Origin: an uncultured Eubacteriales bacterium
GTDB lineage: Bacteria; Bacillota; Clostridia; Christensenellales; Aristaeellaceae
NCBI GenBank assembly: GCA_902799045.1
Contig: CADBZH010000010.1
Coordinates: forward strand, 124,001-188,000
DNA: 64,000 nt
Reading direction: 5' to 3'
Part shown: positions 15,307 through 24,198 of the stretch, in pieces
How positions within the stretch are numbered: position 1 is the stretch's first letter
Layout of the letters: each line of letters opens with the position of its first letter
The notes under the pieces: generated by a model
Told to the model about the DNA's origin: nothing
Databases searched by the model: none
Seen by the model: only the letters and a program-made list of their open reading frames with translations
Translations under genes and position numbers: made by a program

Positions 15307-16275
15307 TTGAGCAAGAACACCATTGTGTCGCAGGGTCGCGTGGGCACCCAGTCGGCCAACTTCAAGTCCTATATGCGCCGCTACGGCACGTTGTACCTGC
15401 TGCTGATCCTGCCAGTGATCTTCTTCCTGGTGTTCCGCTACATCCCCATGGCATGGATCCTCGGCGCGTTCAAGGAAAACAACATCTTCAAGGCACCCTG
15501 GGAGCTGGCCTGGGCGAAGAACAACGGCTTCGAATGGTTCGTCAAGGCCTTCAACGACCGCACCTTCATCAACGCCCTGCGCAACACCATCACGCTGAAC
15601 CTGCTGGATCTGGTCTGCGGCTTCCCGGCCCCGATCCTCCTGGCGCTGATGCTGAACGAGCTGACCTTCAAGCGCTTCAAGAAGATCACCCAGACCGTGC
15701 TGTACATGCCCCACTTCCTCAGCTGGATCATCATCTCCGGCCTGGCGCTGAGGCTGCTGGCCAGCAACGACGGCCTGATCAACATCCTCTACAAGCGCAT
15801 CGTGGGCAACGCGGACGCCTCCATCCCCTTTATGAGCAACAACAACTGGTGGGTCGGCACCTATGTGGTGCTGGGCATCTGGAAGGAAGCCGGCTGGGGC
15901 ACCATCATCTATCTGGCCGCGCTGACGAGCATCAGCCCCGAGCTGTACGAGGCCGCCGCCGTGGACGGCGCGGGCCGCTTCAAGCGAATCTGGCACGTGA
16001 CGCTGCCGGGCCTTCGCCCCACCATCATCACCCTGCTGATCATGAACCTGGGCCGCATTCTGGGCTCCGAGTTTGACCGCCCGCTGGCCCTGAGCAACAA
16101 GCTGGTCACGGACGTCTCCCAGGTCATTTCCATTTACGTCTACCAGAACGGCCTGAAGGCCAACAAGTTCGCGCTCACCACCGCCGTGGGCCTGTTCCAG
16201 TCTGTCGTCGGCGTGCTGTTCCTGATCGCCGCCAACCAGCTGGCCAAGCGCTTCGGCGAGCGCGGCATCATGTAA
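15307..16275 (+). CDS. Aldouronate-type sugar ABC transporter permease (LplB-like)
   Basis: This inner-membrane permease of the CUT1 carbohydrate class has 322 residues, six predicted membrane spans and the EAA loop (EAAAVDGAGRFKRIWHVTLPGL, about residues 219-240) that contacts the ATPase. The start is TTG with GGGGAG upstream. It resembles LplB, which with YtcP and an LplA-type binding protein imports methylglucuronoxylan oligosaccharides in Paenibacillus. The second permease follows 15 bp later, then the binding protein and a GH67 alpha-glucuronidase, which together point to aldouronate uptake. No ATPase gene is present in this locus, as is usual when a shared MsmK-type ATPase is used. Confidence 0.87.
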   Translation: MSKNTIVSQGRVGTQSANFKSYMRRYGTLYLLLILPVIFFLVFRYIPMAWILGAFKENNIFKAPWELAWAKNNGFEWFVKAFNDRTFINALRNTITLNLLDLVCGFPAPILLALMLNELTFKRFKKITQTVLYMPHFLSWIIISGLALRLLASNDGLINILYKRIVGNADASIPFMSNNNWWVGTYVVLGIWKEAGWGTIIYLAALTSISPELYEAAAVDGAGRFKRIWHVTLPGLRPTIITLLIMNLGRILGSEFDRPLALSNKLVTDVSQVISIYVYQNGLKANKFALTTAVGLFQSVVGVLFLIAANQLAKRFGERGIM

Positions 16276-16290
16276 AGGGGGTGCCGGCGA

Positions 16291-17163
16291 ATGATTAAAT
16301 CGAAATCCACCCGCTTCGGCGATATCGTCATTGCCCTCGTCAGCTTCATCGTGATGTTCATCTGCCTGGTGCCGCTTCTGAACGTGCTGGCGCGCTCCCT
16401 GTCCTCGGCGGAATACCTGATCCGCAACGAGGTGGTGCTCTGGCCGAAGGGCTGGAACGTGGACGCCTACACCACCGTGCTGAAGGATCCCAAGTACGTC
16501 CATTCCCTGTGGTATACCGGCCTTCTGACCGTGGGCTGCACGCTGCTCTCGCTGGCGATGACCATCATGTGCGCCTATCCGCTGACCTACAAGGAGCTGA
16601 AGGGCGGCAAGGTCATCAACGTCGTGATCCTGTTCACGATGTACTTTTCCGCCGGCATGATTCCCCACTACCTGTGGCTGAGGAACCTGGGGATGCTGGA
16701 TACGCTGTGGGTGCTGGTGATCCCCAGCTGCCTGAGCGTGTACAACATGATCATCATGCGCTCGTTCTTCTTCGGCGTGCCCGAGAGCCTGCGCGAGGCC
16801 GCGGAGATCGACGGCGCCGGCCCGATCCGCACGCTGATCATGATCTACCTGCCGCTTTCCAAGGCGGTGCTGGCCACGCTGGCGCTGTTTTACGCGGTGG
16901 GCCGCTGGAACGGCTTCTCCGACGCGCTGCTCTATCTGAAAAAGCGCGAGGACCTGTATCCCATCCAGCTGCTGCTGTACAACATCCTGCAGAATACCAC
17001 CAACGTGGAAGTGGCCACCCAGGAGGGTTTCTCCACCCCTGGCCTGGGCGAGACGCTGAAGATGGCCACGGTCATGTTCGCCACGGTGCCGATCCTGCTG
17101 ATCTATCCCTGGCTGCAGCGCTACTTCGTCACCGGCGTGACGCTGGGCGCCGTGAAGGGCTGA
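16291..17163 (+). CDS. Aldouronate-type sugar ABC transporter permease (YtcP-like)
   Basis: This is the second permease subunit, with 290 residues, six membrane spans and an EAA loop (EAAEIDGAGPIRTLIMIYLPLS, about residues 167-188). It ends in the family-typical QRYFVTGVTLGAVKG, close to YtcP proteins. GGGGGTG lies before the ATG. It pairs with the LplB-like subunit just upstream, with a 15-bp gap. The specificity is inferred from the downstream binding protein and alpha-glucuronidase. Confidence 0.88.
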   Translation: MIKSKSTRFGDIVIALVSFIVMFICLVPLLNVLARSLSSAEYLIRNEVVLWPKGWNVDAYTTVLKDPKYVHSLWYTGLLTVGCTLLSLAMTIMCAYPLTYKELKGGKVINVVILFTMYFSAGMIPHYLWLRNLGMLDTLWVLVIPSCLSVYNMIIMRSFFFGVPESLREAAEIDGAGPIRTLIMIYLPLSKAVLATLALFYAVGRWNGFSDALLYLKKREDLYPIQLLLYNILQNTTNVEVATQEGFSTPGLGETLKMATVMFATVPILLIYPWLQRYFVTGVTLGAVKG

Positions 17164-17300
17164 CGCCCGGCGCCGCCCGCCCGCTGCCCACGCGCCGCCC
17201 GCCTGCGGCGTGCACACCGCCGCATACGATTGAATATGTGCGTGCATCGCTTTGTTTCCATGGGCATGGTTGCCCATAATATAGCAAGGAGGAAGAGACC
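17164..17300 (+). promoter_or_regulatory. Permease-binding protein intergenic region with hairpin and weak promoter
   Basis: The 137-bp gap contains GC-rich inverted repeats just after the permease stop. A hairpin ATGGGC/GCCCAT lies near 17259-17277, shortly before the AAGGAGG site. A weak promoter (TTGTTT, 17 bp, CATAAT) may let the binding protein be made in excess over the permeases, as is usual for such operons. Confidence 0.4.
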
Positions 17301-18914
17301 ATGAAGAAACTGTTGACCCTCGTGCTGGCGCTGGCCATGCTGCTGTCCGTGTGCGCGTTCTCCGCGTCCGCGGAGGAGCTGGTGGACGGCAAGTTTGCCG
17401 AGACCAAGCACATCACCGTTGAGATCTACAACCGCAACAACGACGGCGGCACCGATCCCACCAACAACGTGTATACCGACTACATCAAGGCCGGCATGCT
17501 CGAGAAGTACAACGTGGAAGTGGAGTTCGTCTCCATCGGCCGTTGGACCGAGGTGGACGACATGAACACCGCTCTGGCCGCGGGCGACGCCCCCGACGTG
17601 TGCGTGACCTATTCCTATCCCACCATTCAGAGCTATGCCGACATGGGCGGCATCATCAACCTGAATGACATCGGCGGAAAGCCGCTGGAGGAGTACAAGG
17701 ACCTGCTGCCGAACCTGTGGAACCTGCTGGGCGACACCAACATCTTCTGGGATCAGGATCCCGACACCGGCAACCTGTGGGCCGTCGAGGCCACCCTGGC
17801 GGACAATGCCCGCATCAACACCTTCATCCGCAAGGACTGGCTGGACAAGCTGGGCCTGGAGCTGCCCACCACCGAGGAAGAGTTCTACAACTGCCTGGTG
17901 GCCTTCCGCGACAACGCCGAGACCCTGCTGGGCGCCGACGCTGACAAGATGGTTCCCTACAGCACCAGCTATGACATCGGCTGGCGCAACGACCTGCTCT
18001 TCATGTCCTATGTGCCGGAAGACGCCAAGGACGAGGACCTGTACATCAACGGCTTCGACGATCGTCACCTGCTCTATCCCAACTACAAGGAAGGCGTCCG
18101 CGTGCTGAACAAGTGGTACAACGAGGGCCTGGTCTGGAAGGACTTCGCCGAGTATGCCTCTGATTCCAGCCATGAGGACGACATGATGAAGGCCGGCTTC
18201 GTGGGCGCGTTCCAGCACAACTGGGATTACCCCTATCGCGGCGGCGAGGATTCCATCCAGGCCAACCTGCAGCGCAACGTGGGCGAGGATGCCTGCTACA
18301 TCGCCGTGGATACCTTCGTGAACGAAGCGGGTGTGCACCGCAAGTTCCTGGCCCCCGGCATCGACCGCAAGGTGTTCTTCCCGATGACCAACGAGGAGCC
18401 CCTGGCCTCCCTGCTGTACCTGGACTTCATCTCCGATCCGGAGACCATCGCGTTCCTGCAGCTGGGCAAGGAGGGCGAGACCTACAACGTCGTCGATGGC
18501 GGCTATGAGAAGGTCGCCACCACCGGTGACTACCTGCAGAACAGCCTGAACAACATCGACTACACCATCACCGTGAACGGCCTGTACCTGGGCGACGCCA
18601 CCGCCGTCACCACGGCCCGCGGCTATGAGAAGGTCGATCCCGAGCTGATCATGACCGCCAACGCCGCCGCCAAGGCCGATGGCCGCATCGTGGAGACCTA
18701 CCACGTGGGCGCCATCACCGCCGAGCAGGAATACGGCACCCGTCTGCCGGAGTTCCGCGATTCCCTGCTGAACAAGGCCGTCACCGCCTCCGTCGAGGAG
18801 TTTGACGCCGCCTACGATCAGGGCATGGATGACTACCTCGCCAACGGCGGCCAGGAGATCATCGACGAGCGCGCCGCGAAGATGGAGCAGTACTACGGCT
18901 ACACCGCCGAATAA
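17301..18914 (+). CDS. Extracellular solute-binding protein of the aldouronate transporter (LplA-like)
   Basis: This 537-residue secreted family 1 binding protein presumably captures xylan-derived aldouronates for the two upstream permeases. The signal peptide has a strong hydrophobic core and a likely SPase I site after ASA at residue 24. A Cys occurs at 18 (LSVC), but Val at -1 makes it a poor lipobox, so the membrane anchor expected of a Gram-positive binding protein is uncertain. The mature N-terminus (ITVEIYNRNND, then VEVEFVSIGRW...ALAAGDAPDVCVTYS) follows the LplA layout. AAGGAGG lies 9 nt before the ATG. It is followed by a hairpin and the alpha-glucuronidase gene. Confidence 0.88.
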   Translation: MKKLLTLVLALAMLLSVCAFSASAEELVDGKFAETKHITVEIYNRNNDGGTDPTNNVYTDYIKAGMLEKYNVEVEFVSIGRWTEVDDMNTALAAGDAPDVCVTYSYPTIQSYADMGGIINLNDIGGKPLEEYKDLLPNLWNLLGDTNIFWDQDPDTGNLWAVEATLADNARINTFIRKDWLDKLGLELPTTEEEFYNCLVAFRDNAETLLGADADKMVPYSTSYDIGWRNDLLFMSYVPEDAKDEDLYINGFDDRHLLYPNYKEGVRVLNKWYNEGLVWKDFAEYASDSSHEDDMMKAGFVGAFQHNWDYPYRGGEDSIQANLQRNVGEDACYIAVDTFVNEAGVHRKFLAPGIDRKVFFPMTNEEPLASLLYLDFISDPETIAFLQLGKEGETYNVVDGGYEKVATTGDYLQNSLNNIDYTITVNGLYLGDATAVTTARGYEKVDPELIMTANAAAKADGRIVETYHVGAITAEQEYGTRLPEFRDSLLNKAVTASVEEFDAAYDQGMDDYLANGGQEIIDERAAKMEQYYGYTAE

Positions 18915-18944
18915 TCTGACTGCCGTCTGAATCGACGCGATATG

Positions 18945-18972
18945 CCGCCCCGAAGGGTTTCCTTCGGGGCGG
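18945..18972 (+). terminator. Hairpin between the binding protein and alpha-glucuronidase genes
   Basis: A perfect 12-bp stem CCGCCCCGAAGG / CCTTCGGGGCGG has a GTTT loop followed by TTCTCGT. The short U-tract suggests partial termination, leaving some read-through into the GH67 gene. Confidence 0.7.
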
Positions 18973-19084
18973 TTCTCGTATGCCTGCCGCCGGATTCCGA
19001 GCGTTTTTTGGCCGGTACGCAGGAAATGCGCGCTTTTCGGCGAATAAGGAAAAGCATAATCGCGCCTGAAAGGAGAACCCTCTC

Positions 19085-20914
19085 ATGAGTACCATACGTC
19101 GAACCTGGCTGCCCTTTTTGAACGCCGACATACCCGCCGCCTGCGATACGCCGATCAAGGTGGCCGAATATGAATTGAAGCTCGGCTGCGAGAACCTCGG
19201 GATCAAAGCGCCCGCCCTCAGGGTCGATCCTTCGATGGGCGAGGGCTACGTCCTTGCGGACGCGGCCGTCACCGGCGGCGGGACGGGCGCGCTCTACGGC
19301 GTCTACGCCTGGCTGTGCGCGAAGGCGGCGGGGGATTCGCTGCCCGAGGGCCCGCAAAAGCCCTTCTGGCCGCTGCGGATGCTGGACAGCTGGGACAACG
19401 TGGACGGCTTCGTCGAGCGCGGCTACGCGGGCCGCTCCCTCTGGTTTGAGGGCGGCGAGCTGCGCTGGGACGGCCCGCGGATTCGCCAGCTGGGCCGGAT
19501 GCTGGCCTCGGCGGGCGTCAACGTGCTCAGCGTGAACAACGTGAACGTGCGCGCGGACGCGGCGCGGCTGATCGAGGACAAGCTGCCGGACCTGGCCAGG
19601 CTGGCGGAGGCCTTCCGGCCCTTCGGCGTCAGGCTGATGGTGTCCATCGAATTCTCCCGGCCGCTGGCGCACGGCGTGGGCACCGCCGATCCGCTGGACG
19701 AAAACGTGGGAAAGTGGTGGAAGGAGCGCGCGGACGCCGTCTGGGCGGCGATCCCGGATCTCGCGGGCTTCCTCGTGAAGGCGGACAGCGAGCATCGCCC
19801 CGGGCCCTTCACCTATGGCCGCTCCCATTCCGAGGGCGCGAACATGCTGGCCCGGGCCATCGCGCCCCACGGCGGCGTGCTGGTGTGGCGGGCGTTCGTC
19901 TACAACTGCAGGCAGGACTGGCGCGACACGACCACCGACCGTCCCAAGGCCGCCTACGAGACCTACGCGCCCCTGGACGGGCAGTTTGACGACAACGTGA
20001 TCCTCCAGGTGAAGAACGGGCCGTTCGACTTCCAGGTGCGCGAGCCCGTGTCGCCCACGCTCTACGCCATGCCGAACACGCGCCTGGCCGTGGAGGTGCA
20101 GCTGGCCCAGGAGTACACCGGCCAGCAGATCGACATCTACGCCATGAACCCCATGTGGCGGGAACTGACTGAGGCCCTGCCGCCGGAGAGGGCTGCGGCG
20201 GTGGCGGCGGTGTCCAACCTGGGCCGGGACGAAAACTACACCGGCCATCCCTTCGCCGCCGCGAACCTCTACGGCTACGGCCGGTGGGCCTGGGACCCGT
20301 GGGTAGATCCCCGGGCGGTGCTGCGCCGCTGGGCCAGGCTGACCTACCGCCTGCCCGAGGCGCAGGAGGACGCGCTGGTGGAGCTGCTGATGAACAGCCG
20401 CGCCGTCTACGAAAAGTACACGGCGAACCTCGGCCTCGGCTGGATGGTGAATCCCCACGACCACTACGGCCCGAACCCCGGCGGCTATGAATACGACCTG
20501 TGGGGCACCTATCACAAGGCCAACCGCGACGCCGTGGGCATCGACCGCACGGCGAACGGCACCGGCTACACCCTGCAATACCCGCCCCAGATCCGCGAGC
20601 GCTATGAGACGCCGGAGGCGTGCCCGGACAACCTGAAGCTGTTCTTCCACCGGCTGCGCTACGACTACCGGATGGCGGACGGCCGCACGCTGATCCAGCG
20701 CCTCTACGACGATCACTTCGAGGGCTGCGCCGGGGCGGAGGCCATGGCCGGGGTGCTGAAGGGCCTCGACCTGCCCGAGCCGGACCGCACCGAGGCCGCA
20801 CAGCGCATGGAGGCGCAGATCAAAAACGCCCGCGAATGGCGGGACGTGCTGAATACGTTCTTCCATCGCTTGAGCGGCGCGGAGGACGCGAAGGGACGGA
20901 AGATCTACGACTGA
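19085..20914 (+). CDS. aguA: GH67 alpha-glucuronidase
   Basis: GH67 enzymes cut 4-O-methylglucuronic acid from the non-reducing end of small aldouronates, an intracellular step after import. This 609-residue protein lacks a signal peptide, as expected. Strong family landmarks include SWDNVDGFVERGYAG, VLSVNNVN, GFLVKADSEHRPGP, GANMLARAIAPHGG, LQVKNGPFDFQVREPVSP and AQEYTGQ. By family spacing the catalytic candidates are Glu236 (acid), Asp315 and Glu343 (base pair). It is somewhat shorter than typical members. AAGGAG lies 9 nt upstream of the ATG. It closes the transporter cluster; no xylanase or xylosidase gene is in the window. Confidence 0.93.
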   Translation: MSTIRRTWLPFLNADIPAACDTPIKVAEYELKLGCENLGIKAPALRVDPSMGEGYVLADAAVTGGGTGALYGVYAWLCAKAAGDSLPEGPQKPFWPLRMLDSWDNVDGFVERGYAGRSLWFEGGELRWDGPRIRQLGRMLASAGVNVLSVNNVNVRADAARLIEDKLPDLARLAEAFRPFGVRLMVSIEFSRPLAHGVGTADPLDENVGKWWKERADAVWAAIPDLAGFLVKADSEHRPGPFTYGRSHSEGANMLARAIAPHGGVLVWRAFVYNCRQDWRDTTTDRPKAAYETYAPLDGQFDDNVILQVKNGPFDFQVREPVSPTLYAMPNTRLAVEVQLAQEYTGQQIDIYAMNPMWRELTEALPPERAAAVAAVSNLGRDENYTGHPFAAANLYGYGRWAWDPWVDPRAVLRRWARLTYRLPEAQEDALVELLMNSRAVYEKYTANLGLGWMVNPHDHYGPNPGGYEYDLWGTYHKANRDAVGIDRTANGTGYTLQYPPQIRERYETPEACPDNLKLFFHRLRYDYRMADGRTLIQRLYDDHFEGCAGAEAMAGVLKGLDLPEPDRTEAAQRMEAQIKNAREWRDVLNTFFHRLSGAEDAKGRKIYD

Positions 20915-20919
20915 TACTC

Positions 20920-21069
20920 ATACTAAACTCAATCTAAATTGCAACCATCTGCGGGCGTCTTTTCCGCCCTGCCGTCGCCTCGCTGCGGTCAACGATGCGC
21001 TGCATCGCCTCCCTCCGCGAACGAAAAATCCGCTCCGCATATGTTCACTTTTTAGATTGAGTTTAGTAT
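20920..21069. mobile_element. 150-bp MITE-like element with 19-bp perfect terminal inverted repeats
   Basis: The left end ATACTAAACTCAATCTAAA (20920-20938) and right end 21051-21069 are exact reverse complements, 19 of 19. A 112-bp GC-rich interior holds no reading frame. It begins 6 bp after the GH67 stop codon. TGATACT is also present at 20912-20918 and, inverted, at 21066-21072. The size and arms suggest a non-autonomous element. Confidence 0.7.
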
Positions 21070-21071
21070 CA

Positions 21072-21096
21072 GACGGGTCGGCATTGCCGGCCCGTC
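21072..21096 (-). terminator. Terminator hairpin at the end of the zinc operon
   Basis: GACGGGTCGGC / GCCGGCCCGTC is an 11-bp stem with one G-U pair and a 3-nt loop. It lies just beyond the stop of the last minus-strand gene. Confidence 0.6.
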
Positions 21097-21113
21097 TCTG
21101 TCATCCGTCCCGC

Positions 21114-21539
21114 CTATTCGCCGCCCAGGGTCATCTCCGCGTCCGTGAGCTGGAGGTAGGTCAGGCCGTTTTCCTCGTAGGTGCCGAAGATGCCGGTCAC
21201 GGTGATCTCCGTGCCCAGCGGCGGGTAGTCGTCGGGATAGGTGTGCTCACCCGCCCATACGAATTCGATGCCCTGCGAGCAGCAGGCCGTGGCGTCCGCG
21301 ATGATCGCCGCGAAGTACTCCTGCTTCGTGTCCGGGTCCTGGAAGTAGCTGAGACCGCCGCGCATTCGGACGACGAGCCCTTCGTACAGCTCCGGCTCCA
21401 TGACCATGTCGTAAACCTGGGCATAGACGACGGTGCCGCTGAGCGACGCCAGGTCGATGTCGATGGGGGAGGGGGATTCCGCCGCGGCGCCCGCGGACAA
21501 TAGCGTCAGGCAAAGCAGGATCAAAAACGCGCGTTTCAT
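21114..21539 (-). CDS. Small secreted protein linked to zinc uptake (TIGR03943/DUF1980 C-terminal-like)
   Basis: The 141-residue protein has a cleavable signal peptide (AGAAA, cut near residue 20) and a compact beta-rich domain. The region LYEGLVVRMRGGLSYFQDP...FAAIIADATACCSQGIEFVW resembles the C-terminal domain of the YcgQ-like TIGR03943 family, which is often encoded beside zinc ABC transporters. The adjacent cysteines in ACCSQG are characteristic and could bind metal. This relation is from memory and not checked by alignment. It is the last gene of a minus-strand zinc-type operon, 12 bp after the permease gene. Confidence 0.7.
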   Translation of the reverse strand: MKRAFLILLCLTLLSAGAAAESPSPIDIDLASLSGTVVYAQVYDMVMEPELYEGLVVRMRGGLSYFQDPDTKQEYFAAIIADATACCSQGIEFVWAGEHTYPDDYPPLGTEITVTGIFGTYEENGLTYLQLTDAEMTLGGE

Positions 21540-21551
21540 GGGGATGCCTCC

Positions 21552-22385
21552 TTATCTCTTGAAGTATTCGAGCGCGGCGCAGAGGAAGTACACGGCGATA
21601 TCCACCGCCACGATGGTGGAGCCCACCGGCGTGCCGCCGACGATGGAGATCAGCATGCCCAACAGCGCGCAGACCACCGACAGCGCCGCCGAGCAGACAG
21701 TGACGCTCCGGAAGCTCCTGAACAGGCGCATGGCCGACAGCGCCGGGAAGATGATCAGCGCGGAGATCAGCAGCGAGCCCACCAGGTTCATGGCCAGCAC
21801 GATGATGACGGCGATCACCACCGCGATCAGCAGGTTGTAGGATTCCACCCGGGTCCCGACGGCCCTCGAGAAATCCTCGTCGAAGGTGACGGCGAAGATC
21901 TTGTTGTAGAACAGCACGAAAAGCGCCACAACGATCACCGACAGCGCCGCGCACAGCCACACCTCGGCCTTCGTCAGCGTCAGGATCGAGGTGGAGCCGA
22001 ACAGCGTGGAGCACACGTCGCCGGACAGGTTGGAGGACGTTGAGAACAGGTTGAGCAGCAGATAACCGATGGCCAGCGCGCCCACGGAGATCATGGCGAT
22101 GGCGGCGTCGCCCTTGACCCGGGCGTTTTTGCCCGTTCGCAGCAGGAGGATGGCGCAGAGCACGGTGACCGGCATCACGAACAGCATATCGTTCGTGACG
22201 TTCAGCACACCGGCGATGGCCATCGCGCCAAAGGCCACGTGGGAGAGGCCGTCGCCGATGAAGGAGAAGCGCTTGAGCACCAGCGTCACGCCCAGCAGCG
22301 ACGAACAAAGGGCGATCAGCGTGCCCACCACCAGGGCGTAGCGCACAAAGGGAAACTGCAGGTATTGCTGGATCGTCTGGATCAC
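21552..22385 (-). CDS. znuB: Metal (zinc-type) ABC transporter permease
   Basis: This ABC-3 family permease has 277 residues and about eight membrane spans. Motifs include KRFSFIGDGLSHVAFGAMAIAG near the N-terminus and VGSLLISALIIFPALSAM, where the metal path lies. The start is GTG at 22385 with GGAGG 8 nt upstream, and it overlaps the ATPase stop by 4 nt (GTGA), indicating coupling. The operon order from the promoter is small membrane protein, znuA, znuC, znuB, small secreted protein. The His-rich loop of the partner binding protein favours zinc over manganese. Confidence 0.92.
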   Translation of the reverse strand: MIQTIQQYLQFPFVRYALVVGTLIALCSSLLGVTLVLKRFSFIGDGLSHVAFGAMAIAGVLNVTNDMLFVMPVTVLCAILLLRTGKNARVKGDAAIAMISVGALAIGYLLLNLFSTSSNLSGDVCSTLFGSTSILTLTKAEVWLCAALSVIVVALFVLFYNKIFAVTFDEDFSRAVGTRVESYNLLIAVVIAVIIVLAMNLVGSLLISALIIFPALSAMRLFRSFRSVTVCSAALSVVCALLGMLISIVGGTPVGSTIVAVDIAVYFLCAALEYFKR

Positions 22386-23095
22386 GCGTCCCCGCCTCCT
22401 TCCAATGCGATGAAGCGTCTTCCCGGGGCGCTTCTTCGGTACTCGTCCACCGTCCCAAAGAAGGTTCGATCGCCGCCCACATGCAGGATGTGCGTCGCGT
22501 AATGCGCCGCCGCGGCGATGTCGTGGGAGATCATGACGACGGTCAGGCCTTCGCGGTTGAGCCGCTCGATCAGCGCGTACATCTCCGCCGTCACCTTCGG
22601 GTCCAGCCCGGCCACCGGCTCGTCCAGCAGGAGCAGCTTTTTCGTCGCGCACAGCGCCCGCGCCAGCAAAACCCGCTGCTGTTGCCCGCCGGACAGCTCC
22701 CGGTAGCATCGCCGCTGATGCTCCACCATGCCCAGGCGCGAAAGGTTCTCCAGCGCCAGCGCCTTCTCCGACTGGTTGTAGAAGGCGCGCCTGCCAACAT
22801 GGGCCTGGCAGCCGGACAGGACGATTTCCCGGACGGTTGCCGGAAAATCCTTCTGGATGGCCGACTGCTGGGGCAGGTAGCCGACCTCGTTTGGCCGCAT
22901 GCCGTCGCCGAACGCGATAGAGCCGCCCAGCGGCTTTTGAAGGCCCAGCATCGTGCGCATCAGCGTGGACTTGCCGGAGCCGTTCTCGCCCACGACGCAC
23001 AGGTAATCCCCGGCGTTTACCGAAAAGTTCAAATGCTCCAGGATCGCGTGGGATTCGTATCCCAGGGCCAGATCCCGACAGGTGATCAGCGCCAT
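22382..23095 (-). CDS. znuC: Metal (zinc-type) ABC transporter ATPase
   Basis: The 237-residue ATPase drives the metal importer. It has Walker A GENGSGKST, the Q-loop LPQQSAIQ, signature LSGGQQQRV, Walker B LLLLDEP and the switch His in MISHD. The start at 23095 (MALITCRDLALGY) has an AAAGGG site, and the 13-codon extension is not supported. It lies 56 bp downstream of znuA and is coupled to znuB. Confidence 0.94.
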   Translation of the reverse strand: MALITCRDLALGYESHAILEHLNFSVNAGDYLCVVGENGSGKSTLMRTMLGLQKPLGGSIAFGDGMRPNEVGYLPQQSAIQKDFPATVREIVLSGCQAHVGRRAFYNQSEKALALENLSRLGMVEHQRRCYRELSGGQQQRVLLARALCATKKLLLLDEPVAGLDPKVTAEMYALIERLNREGLTVVMISHDIAAAAHYATHILHVGGDRTFFGTVDEYRRSAPGRRFIALEGGGDA

Positions 23096-23151
23096 ATTCA
23101 ACCCTTTCCGCGGGACCGCCGATGAGACGGCCACGCAATCCAGTATCCGCT

Positions 23152-24138
23152 TTACTTCGTCAGCGCCTGCTTCAGCACCTCGAGGTTCGCTTCCATTGCG
23201 CTCAGGTAGGTCACGCCGTTTTTCACGTCCTCGCCCGTGGTGCCCTGCAGGGAATCCAGCGCCAGCACTTTGGCGTCCTTCACCTGGGTATTGCCGATGA
23301 TGGTCTCGGCGATGCGATGGTTGTCGCCCTCGATGGTCAGCACCGTGGTAAGGCCCAGCTCGTCCACCTTGCCCGCCAGAAACACGATGGTCTCGAAGCT
23401 GGCCTCGCTCTCTGCGGAGCAGCCGGAGAAGGCGGCGAAGTAGTTGAGATCATAGTCGTCCACCAGGTAGCGGAAGGGAAAGCGGTCGCCGAACAGCACG
23501 GTGTCGTAATCCGCGGCCTCGCGGACAGCGGCGTATTCGGCGTCCAGCGCGGCCAGCTTCCCGGCGTAGGCAACGGCATATGCGGCATAGCTCCCGGCGT
23601 TGGCCGGGTCAGCTTCGCCCAGTGCGACCGCCAGCGCCTTTACCAGCTTCCGGGCGTTGCGCAGGCTGAGCCAAACGTGCTCGTCCACCTCGTCCCCATG
23701 TTCGTGGTCGTGTTCTTCTTCCTCGTGTTCTTCGTCCTCGTGCTCATGCTCCATGCCCTCGACGAGCTCTTCCATCACGACGTCGTCGCCCATGGCTTCA
23801 ACGAGATTCACTACGACCCTATCGGGGTTCACGGCTCCGGCCAGCGCGTCCTCGACCCACTCGTCGCTCTCGCCGCCCACATACACGAACACGTCGCAGG
23901 TGGCGACCTTCATGATGTCCGAGGCGGTGGGCTGGTAGCTGTGCAAGTCCACGCCGTTGTCCAGCAGCATGGTGATCTCGATATTCCCGTTCTCGCCGAC
24001 GATCTCGCGCACCCAGTCGTAAACGGGGAAGATGGTGGTCACGACGCTGAGCTTTCTTTCTTCCGCACAGGAAGCGCCCGCGAAGATGAACGTGAACAGC
24101 ATGACAAAGGCAATCACGCCTGCAAAATGCTTCTTCAT
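23152..24138 (-). CDS. znuA: Metal (zinc-type) ABC transporter substrate-binding protein
   Basis: This cluster A-I binding protein has 328 residues. The signal ends near Cys24 (GASC), a weak but plausible lipobox. Ligand motifs are visible: DLHSYQP (His66), DEHVWLS (His154) and a late GDNHRIAE-type segment. Residues 130-154 form a loop of alternating His, Glu and Asp, the hallmark of zinc-specific ZnuA/AdcA proteins that scavenge and hand over zinc. GGAGG lies ahead of the ATG. It follows the small membrane protein after a 146-nt gap that contains a structured RNA with a U-tract. Confidence 0.93.
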   Translation of the reverse strand: MKKHFAGVIAFVMLFTFIFAGASCAEERKLSVVTTIFPVYDWVREIVGENGNIEITMLLDNGVDLHSYQPTASDIMKVATCDVFVYVGGESDEWVEDALAGAVNPDRVVVNLVEAMGDDVVMEELVEGMEHEHEDEEHEEEEHDHEHGDEVDEHVWLSLRNARKLVKALAVALGEADPANAGSYAAYAVAYAGKLAALDAEYAAVREAADYDTVLFGDRFPFRYLVDDYDLNYFAAFSGCSAESEASFETIVFLAGKVDELGLTTVLTIEGDNHRIAETIIGNTQVKDAKVLALDSLQGTTGEDVKNGVTYLSAMEANLEVLKQALTK

Positions 24139-24198
24139 GGATAGAATCCTCCAAATATTCAGTTGAAAACAATGCAATGAAAATGGCCCCGAAAGGAC

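Noticed and set aside
14977..17277. 766-codon minus-strand frame opposite the sugar permease genes
   Set aside because: It is a shadow of two clear membrane protein genes, with His/Gln/Gly-rich sequence and no ribosome binding site.
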